Source: Petropleomorpha daqingensis | GTDB taxonomy: Bacteria; Actinomycetota; Actinomycetes; Mycobacteriales; Geodermatophilaceae | Assembly: GCF_013408985.1 (NCBI RefSeq) | Contig: NZ_JACBZT010000001.1 | Coordinates: 3,923,197-3,987,196, forward strand | Length of the DNA: 64,000 nucleotides | Direction of reading: 5' to 3' | Shown: piece by piece, positions 41,970-51,681 of the stretch | Position numbering within the stretch: position 1 is the first letter of the stretch | Layout of the letters: each line of letters opens with the position of its first letter | Position numbers and translations under genes: made by a program | The notes under the pieces: generated by a model | Database searches by the model: none | The model's input: only the letters and a program-made list of their open reading frames with translations | Told to the model about the DNA's origin: nothing

Positions 41970-43901
41970 TCAGAGGCGGACCGGGTAGACGGTCTCGGGG
42001 ATCTCGGGCTTGATCCGCCCCTCGACGAAGATGCCGTGCCAGACCATGAAGACCAGCAGCGTCCAGAGCTTGCGCGAGTAGTCGACCGACGAGCCGGCCC
42101 GCTGGTTGTCCCGGTGCTCGTCGAGCATCCAGAGGATGTGCCGGCGGTCGAGCCACTCGTCGGTCTGGCTCTCCTCGATGATCTGCCGCGCCCAGTCGTG
42201 CAGGTCCTCGGCCAGCCAGTGCCGGGTCGGCACCGGGAAACCGAGCTTGCGCCGGTTGAGCACGTGCGGCGGCACGATCTGCTCCAGCGCGCGCCGCAGC
42301 GCGTACTTCGTCGTCTCCTTGGTCACCCGCTGGTCGACCGGCAGCGTGCCGGCGACGGCGAACACCTCCGGGTCGAGGAACGGGACCCGCAGCTCCAGCG
42401 AGTTGGCCATGGTCATCTTGTCGGCCTTGACCAGGATGTCGCCGCGCAGCCAGGTGAACAGGTCGACGTACTGCATCGCGGTGACGTCGTCGTAGCCGGC
42501 CGCACGGGTGCGCCGGTAGAGCTCCGCGGTGACGGCCACGTGCGAGAGGTCGGGATCGCGCTTCTCCAGGAAGGAGAGCTCGTCGTCCCGGAAGATCCGC
42601 GCGTTGCCGTAGTAGCGCTGCTCCAGCGGGATCGACCCGCGGCGCAGCAGGTCCTTGCCGCGCATGCCGTCGGGCAGCTTCGACGAGAGCGCGCCCAGCG
42701 CGCGGCGGATGCCGCCGGGCAGCTTGTCGAACGCGGCCAGCGACAGCGGTTCGCGGTAGATGTTGTAGCCGCCGAACAGCTCGTCGGCGCCCTCGCCGGA
42801 GAGCACCACCTTCACGTGCTTGCGGGCCTCGCGGGCCACGAAGTACAGCGGCACCAGCGCGGGGTCGGCCACCGGGTCGTCGAGGTACCAGACCACCAGG
42901 GGGATCGAGTCGGCGAACTCCTCCGGCGTCACGACCTTGGTGATGTGCTCGACCCCGATCGCGCGCGCCGACTCGGCGGCCACGTCGATCTCGGAGAACC
43001 CCTGGCGCTCGAAGCCGACCGTGAAGGTCATCAGCTTCGGGTTGTACCGCTTGGCCAGCGCCGCGATCGCGGTCGAGTCGATGCCCCCGGAGAGGAAGGA
43101 GCCGACGGTGACGTCGGCACGCATGTGCACACGGACGGAGTCGTCCAGGACGGCGGCGATCCGGTCGTAGAGCGCCTGCTGCTCGTCCGGGGCCACCGGG
43201 CGGACCGGGAACGTCGGGTGGAAGTAGCGCGTGGTGGTCAGCTCGCCGCCGGCGACGGTGAAGCTGGTGCCGCTCTCGATCCGGTGGATGCCGCGGTGCA
43301 GGGTCGCCGGCTCCGGCACGTACTGCAGGGTCAGGTAGTGCTGCAGGCTCGCCCCGTCGACGCCGCCGGCGGCGTCGCTGCCGCCCAGCAGCTCCAGCAG
43401 CGCCTTCTTCTCCGACGAGAAGACCAGCCCGCCGTCGGCCAGGCGGGCGGTGAACAGCGGCTTGATGCCGAACGGGTCGCGGGCGCCGAACGCCGTCCTC
43501 GTCTCGGTGTCCCAGATGACGAAGGCGAACATGCCGCGCAGCCGCTCGACGACCTTCTCGCCCCACAGGTGGTAGCCGGCGACGATGGTCTCGGTGTCGC
43601 CGTGGGTGGCCAGCTCCATGCCGGCGGCGGCGAGCTCCTCGCGCAGCTCCACGTAGTTGTAGATCTCGCCGTTGAACAGGATCCGGTAGCGCCCGGCCGC
43701 GTACGGCATCGGCTGGGGGCTGCCCTCGATGTCGATGAGGGCCAGCCGGTTGAAGGCCAGGACGGCGTGGGCGTCCGACCAGACGGCGGTGTCGTCCGGG
43801 CCGCGGTGGTGCAGGCAGTGCAGCGCGCCGCGGAGGTCGGCCACGCGGGTCTCGTCGACGCGCTCGGCGTCGGTGGACAGGTAGGCCAGCAGGCCGCACA
43901 T
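41970..43901 (-). CDS. asnB: Asparagine synthetase (glutamine-hydrolysing)
   Basis: A 643-residue two-domain enzyme making asparagine from aspartate, ATP and glutamine. Cys2 (MCGLLAYLS) is the glutaminase nucleophile, with FNGEIYNYVELREEL and the ATP pyrophosphatase loop SFLSGGIDSTAIA (about residues 265-277). LSGEGADELFGGY is a second conserved site. ATG 43901 is fixed by Cys2. It has the position of Rv2201 asnB beside ctaC in M. tuberculosis, where the product may also amidate diaminopimelate in peptidoglycan. Two small membrane-protein genes lie upstream on the same strand. Confidence 0.95.
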   Translation of the reverse strand: MCGLLAYLSTDAERVDETRVADLRGALHCLHHRGPDDTAVWSDAHAVLAFNRLALIDIEGSPQPMPYAAGRYRILFNGEIYNYVELREELAAAGMELATHGDTETIVAGYHLWGEKVVERLRGMFAFVIWDTETRTAFGARDPFGIKPLFTARLADGGLVFSSEKKALLELLGGSDAAGGVDGASLQHYLTLQYVPEPATLHRGIHRIESGTSFTVAGGELTTTRYFHPTFPVRPVAPDEQQALYDRIAAVLDDSVRVHMRADVTVGSFLSGGIDSTAIAALAKRYNPKLMTFTVGFERQGFSEIDVAAESARAIGVEHITKVVTPEEFADSIPLVVWYLDDPVADPALVPLYFVAREARKHVKVVLSGEGADELFGGYNIYREPLSLAAFDKLPGGIRRALGALSSKLPDGMRGKDLLRRGSIPLEQRYYGNARIFRDDELSFLEKRDPDLSHVAVTAELYRRTRAAGYDDVTAMQYVDLFTWLRGDILVKADKMTMANSLELRVPFLDPEVFAVAGTLPVDQRVTKETTKYALRRALEQIVPPHVLNRRKLGFPVPTRHWLAEDLHDWARQIIEESQTDEWLDRRHILWMLDEHRDNQRAGSSVDYSRKLWTLLVFMVWHGIFVEGRIKPEIPETVYPVRL

Positions 43902-43935
43902 GCGCGGGTCTCCAGGGAAGTGGGGGACGAGGGGG

Positions 43936-44298
43936 CTACAGGCGCTCGCCGGCGCGCGTCTTCCGGGTGACCTTCCGCTCGGCGACGAACGAGAGGAACG
44001 GGATGGTCCCGGCGAGGAGCACCAGCACGGTGCCGAGGGCGCGCCAGCGGGCCCGCAGCGCCAGGTCGAACGCGGTGAGCAGGTACACGCAGTAGAGGAA
44101 GCCGTGCGCCGTCCCGACGATGGCGACGGGGGTGTCGTTGTGCCCGAAGTACTTGATCGGCATGGCCACGAACACGAGGACCAGGAGCATCGTGCCCACG
44201 ATGTAGGCCATGACGCGGTAGCGGGTGAGCGCCGCCGGGATACCGCGGTCGGCGGACCGGGCGGGCTTGCGGGCAGGGCTCTGGGTCTGCTCGGTCAT
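43936..44298 (-). CDS. DUF3817 membrane protein
   Basis: A 120-residue DUF3817 protein with three or four helices: YRVMAYIVGTMLLVLVFVAM, a middle VGTAHGFLYCVYLLTAFDLAL and LGTVLVLLAGTIPFLSFVAE. The ending FVAERKVTR is typical of the family. ATG 44298 shares one base with the stop of the gene upstream (TGATG). It ends 34 bp before asnB, so the three may be one transcript. Function unknown. Confidence 0.85.
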   Translation of the reverse strand: MTEQTQSPARKPARSADRGIPAALTRYRVMAYIVGTMLLVLVFVAMPIKYFGHNDTPVAIVGTAHGFLYCVYLLTAFDLALRARWRALGTVLVLLAGTIPFLSFVAERKVTRKTRAGERL

Positions 44299-44666
44299 CA
44301 GCGAGCCGCCTGGCCGCGGGAGTTCTTCAGCGCCCGCTCGTTGAGCTCGGCGAGGTAGGCGTTGTAGGCGGCCAGTTCGGGGTCGCCAGTGGTGTCGACG
44401 CGCGGGCGCTGGTACAGGACGACCTCCCTGCCGGGCTCGCCCTCGTCGGGATCCCGGTGCAGTTCGTTGCGGATCATGCGGGAGTAGAACCACAGGCCCA
44501 TGAAGCCGTAGAGCGGCCACTGGACGGCGTAGCTCCAGTTGACCGCTCCGCCGCCGGCCTCGGCCTTGGACAGCTGCCAGTACGCGAGGAACCAGGTGGC
44601 GACGAACAGGGCTGCCACGAGCAGGTGCAACAGCACCCAGCGGGGGGTCAGCAGCCGGCGGTACAC
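44298..44666 (-). CDS. Conserved membrane protein near ctaC
   Basis: A 122-residue protein with two N-terminal helices (WVLLHLLVAALFVATWFLAYW, and AVQWPLYGFMGLWFYSRMI), then a charged tail of about 65 residues including ELAAYNAYLAELNERA. The pattern is that of actinobacterial proteins encoded beside cytochrome oxidase genes. GTG 44666 follows AGAGGC. It is divergent from ctaC, sharing the promoter gap. Confidence 0.75.
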   Translation of the reverse strand: MYRRLLTPRWVLLHLLVAALFVATWFLAYWQLSKAEAGGGAVNWSYAVQWPLYGFMGLWFYSRMIRNELHRDPDEGEPGREVVLYQRPRVDTTGDPELAAYNAYLAELNERALKNSRGQAAR

Positions 44667-44944
44667 GCCTCTGACTCTAACCGTCGGCGGACCCCGACCG
44701 GGCTGCGCGGCCGGGAACACCGGCACCCGGACAGCGGGCGGGCACCCGCCCTGGTCACGGCCGGGCCACGACCCGCCGAGCCGCGGTCTGGCGGTGGTCG
44801 GTCGCCGAGCGGGGTCGGATAGTCTCGGCCCACACTGTGATCGACGTGCGGGGCACCGCGGCGCCCGGGTTCTCCGGACGGCGGCGGGTTCGCGCGAGGA
44901 GGCCGTCCGGGCGGTCCGGGCGGGGGACGAGGAGGCAACGGGCA

Positions 44945-45847
44945 GTGGCTCGAGTCAGCAGGCTCGCGCGGGTGGGCGCGCTCGGTCTCCTGGGATTGGT
45001 CGCCCTCGCCGGCTGCGAGGCCCCGAACAACACGTTCTGGCGGTTCGGCTGGCCCGAGGGCGTCACCAAGCAGGCCACCGACATGCGGGAGCTGTGGACC
45101 TGGTCCTGCATCGCCGCGCTGATCGTCGGCATCATCGTGTGGACCCTGATCATCTGGTGCATCGTCCGGTACCGGAAGCGCGGTGACGAACTCCCGCGTC
45201 AGACCGCGTACAACCTGCCGCTGGAGATCGTCTACACGGTCATCCCGTTCCTGATCATCGCCGTCCTGTTCTTCTTCACCGTGGTGACCCAGAACAAGGT
45301 GCAGGAGCGCACGAACAACCCCGACCTCACCGTCGCGGTCAACGCATTCAAGTGGAACTGGCAGTTCGTCTACCCGGACAGCCCCGGCCCGGACGGCACC
45401 CCGGTCAACACGGTCGGCAACAGCGAGCAGATCCCCATCCTCGTCCTGCCCACCGACCGCACGATCCGCTTCGAGGTCGCCTCGGCCGACGTCATCCACT
45501 CGTTCTGGGTCCCGGAGTTCCTCTTCAAGCTCGACGTGATCCCGGGCAACGAGAACGGCCGGAACAACGTCTTCGACGTGACGGTGAACAAGGAAGGCGC
45601 CTACGTCGGGCGCTGCGCCGAGCTCTGCGGCACCTACCACGCGTACATGAACTTCGAGGTGCGCGCGGTGTCCGGGGACGACTTCGACGCCTACATCCAG
45701 GCGCGCCAGTCGGGTGACACCACGGCGCAGGCGCTGGAGAGCATCGGCCAGCCCGGCACGTCGGTCACCACGCACCCGTTCGACCTGACGACCGAGGACC
45801 AGCGGGGCGCCACCACGGTGGGCGCCAGCGGCGGACCCCATGACTGA
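44945..45847 (+). CDS. ctaC: Cytochrome c oxidase subunit II
   Basis: A 300-residue membrane lipoprotein, subunit II of the aa3 oxidase. Lipobox LVALAGC predicts lipidation. Two membrane helices (about 55-80 and 100-125) precede the cupredoxin domain. The CuA ligands are visible: His in VIHSFWVPEF, the two Cys and the backbone Glu in CAELCGTYH, then His and Met in HAYM. GTG 44945, after GAGGAGG, gives a normal signal; the upstream in-frame region is Arg-rich and not signal-like. ctaF follows at 42 bp. In bc1-aa3 supercomplexes, electrons come straight from QcrC. Confidence 0.95.
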   Translation: MARVSRLARVGALGLLGLVALAGCEAPNNTFWRFGWPEGVTKQATDMRELWTWSCIAALIVGIIVWTLIIWCIVRYRKRGDELPRQTAYNLPLEIVYTVIPFLIIAVLFFFTVVTQNKVQERTNNPDLTVAVNAFKWNWQFVYPDSPGPDGTPVNTVGNSEQIPILVLPTDRTIRFEVASADVIHSFWVPEFLFKLDVIPGNENGRNNVFDVTVNKEGAYVGRCAELCGTYHAYMNFEVRAVSGDDFDAYIQARQSGDTTAQALESIGQPGTSVTTHPFDLTTEDQRGATTVGASGGPHD

Positions 45848-45889
45848 TCGCCGCGTCGTCGTCATCAGCACGCAGCAGGAGGGACGGCC

Positions 45890-46294
45890 GTGAAGGTCGA
45901 AGCCGCCATCTTCAACATCATCGCGGTGGCGTGCCTCATCGCCGCCATCGTGTACGGGGTGTGGGCGAAGGAGCCGATCGGCACCACCGCGCTGGCCCTC
46001 TCGTTCGGCCTCACCGGCCTGGTCGGCGGGTTCTTCCTGTTCGTCTCGCGCCGCATCGACGCCCGCCCGGAGGACCGCAAGGACGCCGAGATCGCCGACG
46101 GCGCCGGCGAGCTGGGCTTCTTCAGCCCGGGCAGCTACTGGCCCTTCGCGATCGGCCTGTCCGCCGCGCTGATGGGCCTCGCGCTGGCCTTCTGGTACGC
46201 GTGGCTGATCATCATCGCCGGCGTCGCCCTGCTGGTCACCATCGGCGGCCTGCTGTTCGAGTACTACGTGGGGCAGAACGCCACGCAGAGCTGA
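45890..46294 (+). CDS. ctaF: Cytochrome c oxidase subunit IV
   Basis: A 134-residue small oxidase subunit typical of actinobacteria, stabilising the aa3 complex. It has four hydrophobic segments in two hairpins (AAIFNIIAVACLIAAIVYGVW and GTTALALSFGLTGLVGGFF; then WPFAIGLSAALMGLALAFWY and WLIIIAGVALLVTIGGLLFE). GTG 45890 follows CAGGAGGGACGGCC. Part of the ctaC-ctaF operon; ctaD is not in the window. Confidence 0.93.
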   Translation: MKVEAAIFNIIAVACLIAAIVYGVWAKEPIGTTALALSFGLTGLVGGFFLFVSRRIDARPEDRKDAEIADGAGELGFFSPGSYWPFAIGLSAALMGLALAFWYAWLIIIAGVALLVTIGGLLFEYYVGQNATQS

Positions 46295-46311
46295 TCGGCG
46301 TCCGCGACGTC

Positions 46312-46348
46312 GAAGGGCCCCTCCCGCCGCCGGCGGGAGGGGCCCTTC
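46312..46348. terminator. Hairpin terminator of ctaC-ctaF
   Basis: Perfect 17-bp arms (46312-46328 and 46332-46348) close a GCC loop, with TT after the right arm. It lies between ctaF and the convergent PspC-domain gene. Confidence 0.8.
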
Positions 46349-46359
46349 TTCGTGTTCGG

Positions 46360-46677
46360 TCAGCTGCGCGGCGGGTGGCTGGTCATCGCGCCCCGCAGCC
46401 GCTCGATGGGGCCGTCCAGGGGGCCGGGACGGCGGTCGGGCGCCGGCGGCATGAGCACCCAGAGCAGCAGGTAGACGAGGAAACCCGAGCCGCCGAGCAG
46501 CGCGAGGGCGACGAAACCGACCCGCCAGAGGACGGTGTCGATGCCGCTGTACTCGGCCAGGCCGCCGCAGACGCCGCCGAGCATCGAGTCGGTGCCGCTG
46601 CGGCGCAGCTGGGGCCGGGGGAGGGGACCGGGGGTCGGCTCGGTCGTCGGCGGGGGGAACGGCGTTGCTGAGGTCAT
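46360..46677 (-). CDS. PspC-domain membrane protein
   Basis: A 105-residue protein with a PspC domain (LRRSGTDSMLGGVCGGLAEYSGIDTVLWRV in one stretch, GGVCGGLAEY being the hallmark) followed by one long membrane helix (VALALLGGSGFLVYLLLWVLM). PspC domains occur in phage-shock membrane stress proteins and, in actinobacteria, many small proteins of unknown role. ATG 46677 gives a Pro-rich leader typical of the group. Confidence 0.88.
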   Translation of the reverse strand: MTSATPFPPPTTEPTPGPLPRPQLRRSGTDSMLGGVCGGLAEYSGIDTVLWRVGFVALALLGGSGFLVYLLLWVLMPPAPDRRPGPLDGPIERLRGAMTSHPPRS

Positions 46678-46802
46678 GCGGCAAGCCTGCTCGGCCGCGC
46701 CGTCCTGGTACATCGGGGAAGGCCCGGATCCGTCCCTGGTTCCGGCCGCCCGGGAGGGCCCTGAGCGCCGGCGCACGTGGGTGGTGGTGCCGGCCGGAAA
46801 GC

Positions 46803-46842
46803 AGCGAGGGCCCCGACGGACGACACCGTCGGGGCCCTCGCT
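46803..46842. terminator. Hairpin terminator downstream of qcrB
   Basis: Perfect 17-bp arms (46803-46819 and 46826-46842) around ACGACA, 15 bp beyond the qcrB stop. It ends the ctaE-qcrCAB operon. Confidence 0.8.
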
Positions 46843-46857
46843 GGGGACGTGCTGAGC

Positions 46858-48540
46858 TCAGTCGCGCGGCTCCTGCGGGCGACCGCCGTCGGAGGGCCGG
46901 CCACCCTCGCTGGGTCGGCCGCTGCTGGTCAGCTCGCGGTCGGACTCGGCGGCCGACAGACCCCGGCCTTCCGCGCGCTGCTCGGCCTCGACCGCGGCGG
47001 GCGACTCGACGGGGGAGAAGAAGCCCTTCACGGCCCGGCGGGCACCGCCGACGTGGTTCATCCGCTTGGGCACCGGAGCGCCGCCGTAGGCCAGCTGGCC
47101 GTGGCCGTGCTCGTCGACCGGGCCGAGCGGCTGGTGCACCTCGATGAACTCACCGTGGGGCAGGCGCCGGATGACACCGGTCTCGATGCCGTGCTCGAGC
47201 ACCTCGCGGTCGTGCCGCTCCAACCCGATGCACAGCCGGTAGGTGAAGAAGTAGACGATCGGCGGCAGGATCACCAGCCCGATGCGCCCGGCCCACGTCA
47301 TCGCGTTCAGGCTGATGTCGAACTTGTCCGCGATGATGTCGTTTCCACCCGACAGGAACAGCACCAGGTAGAAGGTCAGCGACATCGCGCCCAGCGACGT
47401 CCGCACCGGCACGTCCCGCGGCCGTTGCAGCAGGTGGTGCGACGCGGTGTCCCGGGTCAGCTTCCGCTCGATGATCGGGTACAGCGCCAGCAGCGTGAAC
47501 AGGACCCCGGGGAGGAAGACCGTCGGCCAGAACGGCGCCGGGATCTGGTAGCTCCCCGGCAGGTTGATCTCCCACGCCGGGAACAGGCGCATCGATCCTT
47601 CGAGGAACCCGATGTACCAGTCCGGCTGCGACGCTGCGGACACCTGAGCCGGGTTGTACGGGCCCCACAGCCAGATCGGGTTGATCTGCACCAGGCCGCC
47701 CAGGGCCGCGCACACGCCGAAGACCAGGAAGAACAGGCCGCCGGACTTGGCCGCGAACACCGGGAAGAACCGGTTGCCGACGACGTTGTGCTCGGTCCGC
47801 CCCGGGCCGGGGAACTGCGTGTGCTTCTGCTTGATCAGCAGCAGCAGGTGCACGGTGATCAGCGCGACGAGGATCGCCGGCACGAGCAGCACGTGGATGA
47901 TGTACAGCCGCCCGACGATGAACTCGCCGGGGTAGTCGCCGTTGAGCAGGGCGAAGAAGACCCAGGTGCCGAGGATCGGGATCGAGATGATCACCGTCAT
48001 GAAGATCCGCAGGCCGGTGCCCGACAGCAGGTCGTCGGGGATGGTGTACCCGGCGAAGCCCTCGAGCAGGGCGAGGACGAACAGACCGACACCGATCAGC
48101 CAGTTGATCTCGCGCGGCCGGCGGAAGGCGCCGGTGAAGAAGATGCGCAGCAGGTGGACCAGGATCGACGCCACGAACAGCAGCGCCGCCCAGTGGTGCA
48201 GCTGGCGCATGAACAGCCCGCCGCGCACGTCGAACGACAGGTGCAGCGTGGACTCGTAGGCCGCCGACATCGACACACCCCGGAGCGGCGCGTACGACCC
48301 GTCGTAGACGACCTCGCGCATCGAGGCGTCGAAGAAGAACGTCAGGTACGTGCCCGACAGCAGCAGGACGACGAACGAGTAGAGCGCGATCTCGCCGAGC
48401 AGGAACGACCAGTGGTCGGGGTAGACCTTGTTGAGGGTGCGCCGGAACCAGTTGGCCGCGACGAACCGGTCGTCGAGCTCGACGGCGGCCTTGCCCAGAC
48501 GCGTGGTCGGGACCCCTGGCGCCGTTGCGGTGCGAGCCAT
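46858..48540 (-). CDS. qcrB: Cytochrome bc1 complex cytochrome b subunit
   Basis: A 560-residue di-heme cytochrome b. The heme histidines lie in [23 protein letters not shown] and [22 protein letters not shown], on two helices. The Qo-site PEWY is PDWY here, at about residue 303 ([13 protein letters not shown]). The last 100 residues are a hydrophilic actinobacterial extension. ATG 48540 shares one base with the qcrA stop. It forms the quinol-oxidising core of the bc1-aa3 supercomplex. Confidence 0.96.
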   Translation of the reverse strand: MARTATAPGVPTTRLGKAAVELDDRFVAANWFRRTLNKVYPDHWSFLLGEIALYSFVVLLLSGTYLTFFFDASMREVVYDGSYAPLRGVSMSAAYESTLHLSFDVRGGLFMRQLHHWAALLFVASILVHLLRIFFTGAFRRPREINWLIGVGLFVLALLEGFAGYTIPDDLLSGTGLRIFMTVIISIPILGTWVFFALLNGDYPGEFIVGRLYIIHVLLVPAILVALITVHLLLLIKQKHTQFPGPGRTEHNVVGNRFFPVFAAKSGGLFFLVFGVCAALGGLVQINPIWLWGPYNPAQVSAASQPDWYIGFLEGSMRLFPAWEINLPGSYQIPAPFWPTVFLPGVLFTLLALYPIIERKLTRDTASHHLLQRPRDVPVRTSLGAMSLTFYLVLFLSGGNDIIADKFDISLNAMTWAGRIGLVILPPIVYFFTYRLCIGLERHDREVLEHGIETGVIRRLPHGEFIEVHQPLGPVDEHGHGQLAYGGAPVPKRMNHVGGARRAVKGFFSPVESPAAVEAEQRAEGRGLSAAESDRELTSSGRPSEGGRPSDGGRPQEPRD

Positions 48541-49637
48541 CAGATGCGCTCCCGGTTCCAGTACGTCGGGCCGACGGCCTCAATGTAATCGCTGCGGGCG
48601 ACGAAGTAGCCCTCTGAGTCGACCGTGATGGGCAGCTGCGGCAGCGGGCGGACAGCGGGCCCGAAGACCGGCTTGGCGTCCAGGACGATGTCGAACTGCG
48701 ACTGGTGGCACGGGCAGAGGATGCGGCTGGTCTCCTGCTCGTACAGCGACACCGGGCAGCCGGCGTGCGTGCAGATCTTCGAGAAGGCGACGTAGTCGGC
48801 GTACCCGAAGCCCTCGTTGGCCGGCCGGGGCTGGAACTGCGCCACCTGCTCCGGGCGCAGGCGGAAGAGCATGGTCGCCGCGTCGGCGGCCGTGTTGCCC
48901 CCCTCGACACCCGGGAAGACGGTCTGCAGCGAGCCGGGCTCCGCGTCGCCGGGGCGGATCGGGGTGCCGTCGATGCGCAGCAGCCGGACACCCTTCGCCC
49001 AGGGCGTCGTGCCCAGGGGGTTGCCCTTGTTCGGGTTCTTGATCAGACCGCCCAGCGGCATGATCAGCGCCAGGCCGATGCCGCCACCCATGAACAGCAG
49101 CGAGCGGGTGAGCAGCTTGCGCCGGGCCAGACCGCTGCGGTGCCCCCAGGTGACCAGGGTCGCGCCGGTGGTCATCTGGTCGAAGTGACCCGCCTCGTGC
49201 TTGGCCTGCACCGCGGTCTCGTGGGGGAGCAGCTTCTTGGTGTAGAGCACCAGCCCGAGGCCGACGAAGACCAGCGCCAACCCGAGGGTCGCGCCGAGCA
49301 TCGGCGTGAACAGCGCGCTCCAGGTGCTCTCGTGCTCGGTCCACGACCACTCGGGCAGGAACCAGCCGGAGCCCACGTAGACCACGACGAAGGCGAACGA
49401 GAGCAGGCCGGCCAGGAAGAACAGCAGCCCGACCTGGCGGACGGCGCGCTTCTCCAGCCGCGAGCCGGGCGCGGGACCCGGGTCGACGTGCAGGACCTCG
49501 ACGCCGTCGTAGCTGGCGCCCAGGGCGTCCAGCTCGTCGCGGCTCATCGTGGCGAGCCGCTCCCGGCTGTACTCCTCGTCCGGCCCGCTGTGCTGCTGGC
49601 CGCCGGTGCTACCGGGTCGCGTTTCCCCCGCCGTCAC
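48540..49637 (-). CDS. qcrA: Cytochrome bc1 complex Rieske iron-sulfur subunit
   Basis: A 365-residue Rieske protein with three membrane helices, as in actinobacteria: about residues 70-92, 108-132 and 175-195. The 2Fe-2S ligands are in CTHAGCPV (about 288) and CPCHQSQF (about 306). GTG 49637 overlaps the qcrC stop (GTGA). Its position between qcrC and qcrB is the standard order. Confidence 0.96.
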   Translation of the reverse strand: MTAGETRPGSTGGQQHSGPDEEYSRERLATMSRDELDALGASYDGVEVLHVDPGPAPGSRLEKRAVRQVGLLFFLAGLLSFAFVVVYVGSGWFLPEWSWTEHESTWSALFTPMLGATLGLALVFVGLGLVLYTKKLLPHETAVQAKHEAGHFDQMTTGATLVTWGHRSGLARRKLLTRSLLFMGGGIGLALIMPLGGLIKNPNKGNPLGTTPWAKGVRLLRIDGTPIRPGDAEPGSLQTVFPGVEGGNTAADAATMLFRLRPEQVAQFQPRPANEGFGYADYVAFSKICTHAGCPVSLYEQETSRILCPCHQSQFDIVLDAKPVFGPAVRPLPQLPITVDSEGYFVARSDYIEAVGPTYWNRERI

Positions 49638-50515
49638 GCCTTGCTCCCCATCCAGAAGACTCCGAACATCAGGATCCCGATCCCGACGACCCAGATGACC
49701 AGGCCCTCGCTGACCGGGCCGATCCGTCCGATACCCGCGCCACCGGGGTCCGCCTGCGCCTTGACCGTCTGTATGTAGTTGATGATCGCGCGCTTGTCCT
49801 GCGGCGTGAGCTGGTTGTCGCCGAACACCGGCATGTTCTCCGGACCGGTGAGCATCGCGGTGTAGATCGTCAGGTCGTCGGCGTCCAGCAGGCTCGGCGC
49901 CGCCTTGCCCGAGGACAGGGCGCCGCCCTCACCGACGAAGTTGTGGCAGGACGCGCAGTTGAGCCGGAACAGCTCACCGCCCTGGGCCAGGTCGCCGTCG
50001 CGGAGGTCCCCGGAGGGCAGCGTCGGGCCCCCGCCGTGGGCCTGGACGTAGGCCATCAGCTGGTCGATCTCGGCGTCGGAGAACACCGGCGGCTTCTCCT
50101 GCGCGTCGGCCTCCTGGCGGGCCAGCGGCATGCGGCCGGTGTGCACCTGGAAGTAGACCGCCGCCTCACCGACACCGATGAGCGAGGGGCCGCGGTGCGG
50201 CACACCCTCGAGGTTGGCGCCGTGGCAGGTGATGCAGCTGCGGTTGTAGATCGCCTCGCCGGCGGCGACGGCGTCGGACGCCGTGGCCGTGTCGTCGGCG
50301 GCGTTGGCCGGCGCGAACGTCGAGTAGACGGCGCCGGTCAGCACGAGCGCGGCCATCAGGCCGGCGACGTTGGCCAGCCGCCGACGCGCCTTGGACCGCT
50401 TGCGGGCCCGCGCCCGGTCGCCGGGCGTGCCGGAGACGGCGCGTCGGCGGAACAGGCGACCGCGGGCAGGCGCGTCGTCGTCGAGGGAGGACTCGGACTG
50501 CGAAGTGTGAGACAC
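49634..50515 (-). CDS. qcrC: Cytochrome bc1 complex di-heme cytochrome c subunit
   Basis: A 293-residue membrane-anchored cytochrome c with two heme sites, CITCH and CASCH, as in actinobacterial QcrC, which replaces soluble cytochrome c and passes electrons to CtaC. An N-terminal helix (about 50-70) and a C-terminal helix ([17 protein letters not shown]) anchor it. ATG 50515 lies 7 bp after the ctaE stop. Met ligands are plausibly in GRMPL and NMPVFG. Confidence 0.96.
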   Translation of the reverse strand: MSHTSQSESSLDDDAPARGRLFRRRAVSGTPGDRARARKRSKARRRLANVAGLMAALVLTGAVYSTFAPANAADDTATASDAVAAGEAIYNRSCITCHGANLEGVPHRGPSLIGVGEAAVYFQVHTGRMPLARQEADAQEKPPVFSDAEIDQLMAYVQAHGGGPTLPSGDLRDGDLAQGGELFRLNCASCHNFVGEGGALSSGKAAPSLLDADDLTIYTAMLTGPENMPVFGDNQLTPQDKRAIINYIQTVKAQADPGGAGIGRIGPVSEGLVIWVVGIGILMFGVFWMGSKA

Positions 50516-50522
50516 CGGCTTC

Positions 50523-51134
50523 CTAGCGGATGAAGTAGATCGTGCTGAACAGCCCGATCCACACGACGTCGACGAAGTGCCAGTAGTAGGAGACCACGAT
50601 GGCCGAGGTCGCCTGGGCCGGCGTGAACCTGCCCATGGTGGACCGGATGAGCAGGAAGACGAAGGCCACGAGACCGCCGATGACGTGCAGCCCGTGGAAC
50701 CCGGTGGCCAGGTAGAACACCGAGCCGTAGGTCGAGCCGGAGATCGTCGTCCCCTCGTCGACCAGGTTGCGGTACTCGTTCGCCTGGCCGAGCACGAACA
50801 GCAGGCCCATGACGAAGGTGATCGAGAACCAGCGGCGCAGCCCGTACACGTTGCCCTGCTCGGCCGCGAAGACGCCCATCTGGCAGGTCACCGAGGACGC
50901 CACCAGGATGATCGTGACCACCAGGGCGTACGGGATGTTCAGCTCGGTCGGCGGCTGCGGCCACCCCGTCGTGGAACGCGCTCGCGCGGTGAAGTACATG
51001 GCGAACAGTCCGGCGAAGAACATCAGCTCGCTGGCGAGCCAGACGATCGTGCCGACGCTGACCATGTTCGGACGGGTCAGGGAGTGCACCCGCGACGTGT
51101 CGAAGGTGCTGCTCGCGACGGGGGCCGTTGTCAC
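50523..51134 (-). CDS. ctaE: Cytochrome c oxidase subunit III
   Basis: A 203-residue subunit III with five membrane helices, the short bacterial form. Typical segments are [22 protein letters not shown], the Glu in [12 protein letters not shown] and the final [22 protein letters not shown] 51134 (VTTAPVASS) was preferred to an upstream ATG that adds 11 Cys/His residues not seen in the family. It starts the operon ctaE-qcrC-qcrA-qcrB, divergent from the receiver-like gene and trpD. Confidence 0.94.
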   Translation of the reverse strand: MTTAPVASSTFDTSRVHSLTRPNMVSVGTIVWLASELMFFAGLFAMYFTARARSTTGWPQPPTELNIPYALVVTIILVASSVTCQMGVFAAEQGNVYGLRRWFSITFVMGLLFVLGQANEYRNLVDEGTTISGSTYGSVFYLATGFHGLHVIGGLVAFVFLLIRSTMGRFTPAQATSAIVVSYYWHFVDVVWIGLFSTIYFIR

Positions 51135-51267
51135 GGCCTCATCATGGCATCGGCACAGGGCAGTCACGACTGCGGGTGCGATGGCGTGGCGGCCACCGTG
51201 ATCAGCTCGAGACCGATCCGCCGCGGTTGCGGAGGAACCGCTGGACAGGGCACTAGGCTCCCGGACC

Positions 51268-51681
51268 GTGACCGACGCGACCGTGCTCGTCTACAGCCAC
51301 CGGCCCGAGGTCCGCGAGGCCGTCCGGACGGCGGTCGGGCGCCGTCCTGCCGCCGACGTCGGCCCGCTCACCTGGGTCGAGTGCGAGACCGGCGACGAGG
51401 TGATCACCGCGGTGGACCTCGGCGGCATCGACCTGTGCATCCTCGACGGCGAGGCGCAGCCCACCGGTGGCCTGGCGCTGTCGCGCCAGATGAGGGAAGA
51501 GGTCCTCGACCCGCCCGCGCTGTGCGTGCTCATCGCGCGCCAGCCCGACCGCTGGCTGGCCCACTGGTCGCTGGCCGACGGCACCCTGCCCTTCCCGATC
51601 GACCCGCTGACCGCCCCGGGCGTCGTGGCCGAGCTGCTGCGCGAGCACGCGGACCGCCCGCCGGTCGTCCGCCGCCGGTGA
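51268..51681 (+). CDS. Receiver-like protein coupled to trpD
   Basis: A 137-residue single-domain protein with a response-regulator-like fold: strand VLVYSHRP, helix [11 protein letters not shown], an Asp in [20 protein letters not shown] at the phospho-acceptor position, and CVLIARQ. The N-terminal acidic pair and the conserved Lys are not obvious, so it is a degenerate or pseudo-receiver. No output domain follows. The stop overlaps the GTG of trpD (GTGA). The link to tryptophan synthesis or to the divergent respiratory operon is unknown. Confidence 0.7.
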   Translation: MTDATVLVYSHRPEVREAVRTAVGRRPAADVGPLTWVECETGDEVITAVDLGGIDLCILDGEAQPTGGLALSRQMREEVLDPPALCVLIARQPDRWLAHWSLADGTLPFPIDPLTAPGVVAELLREHADRPPVVRRR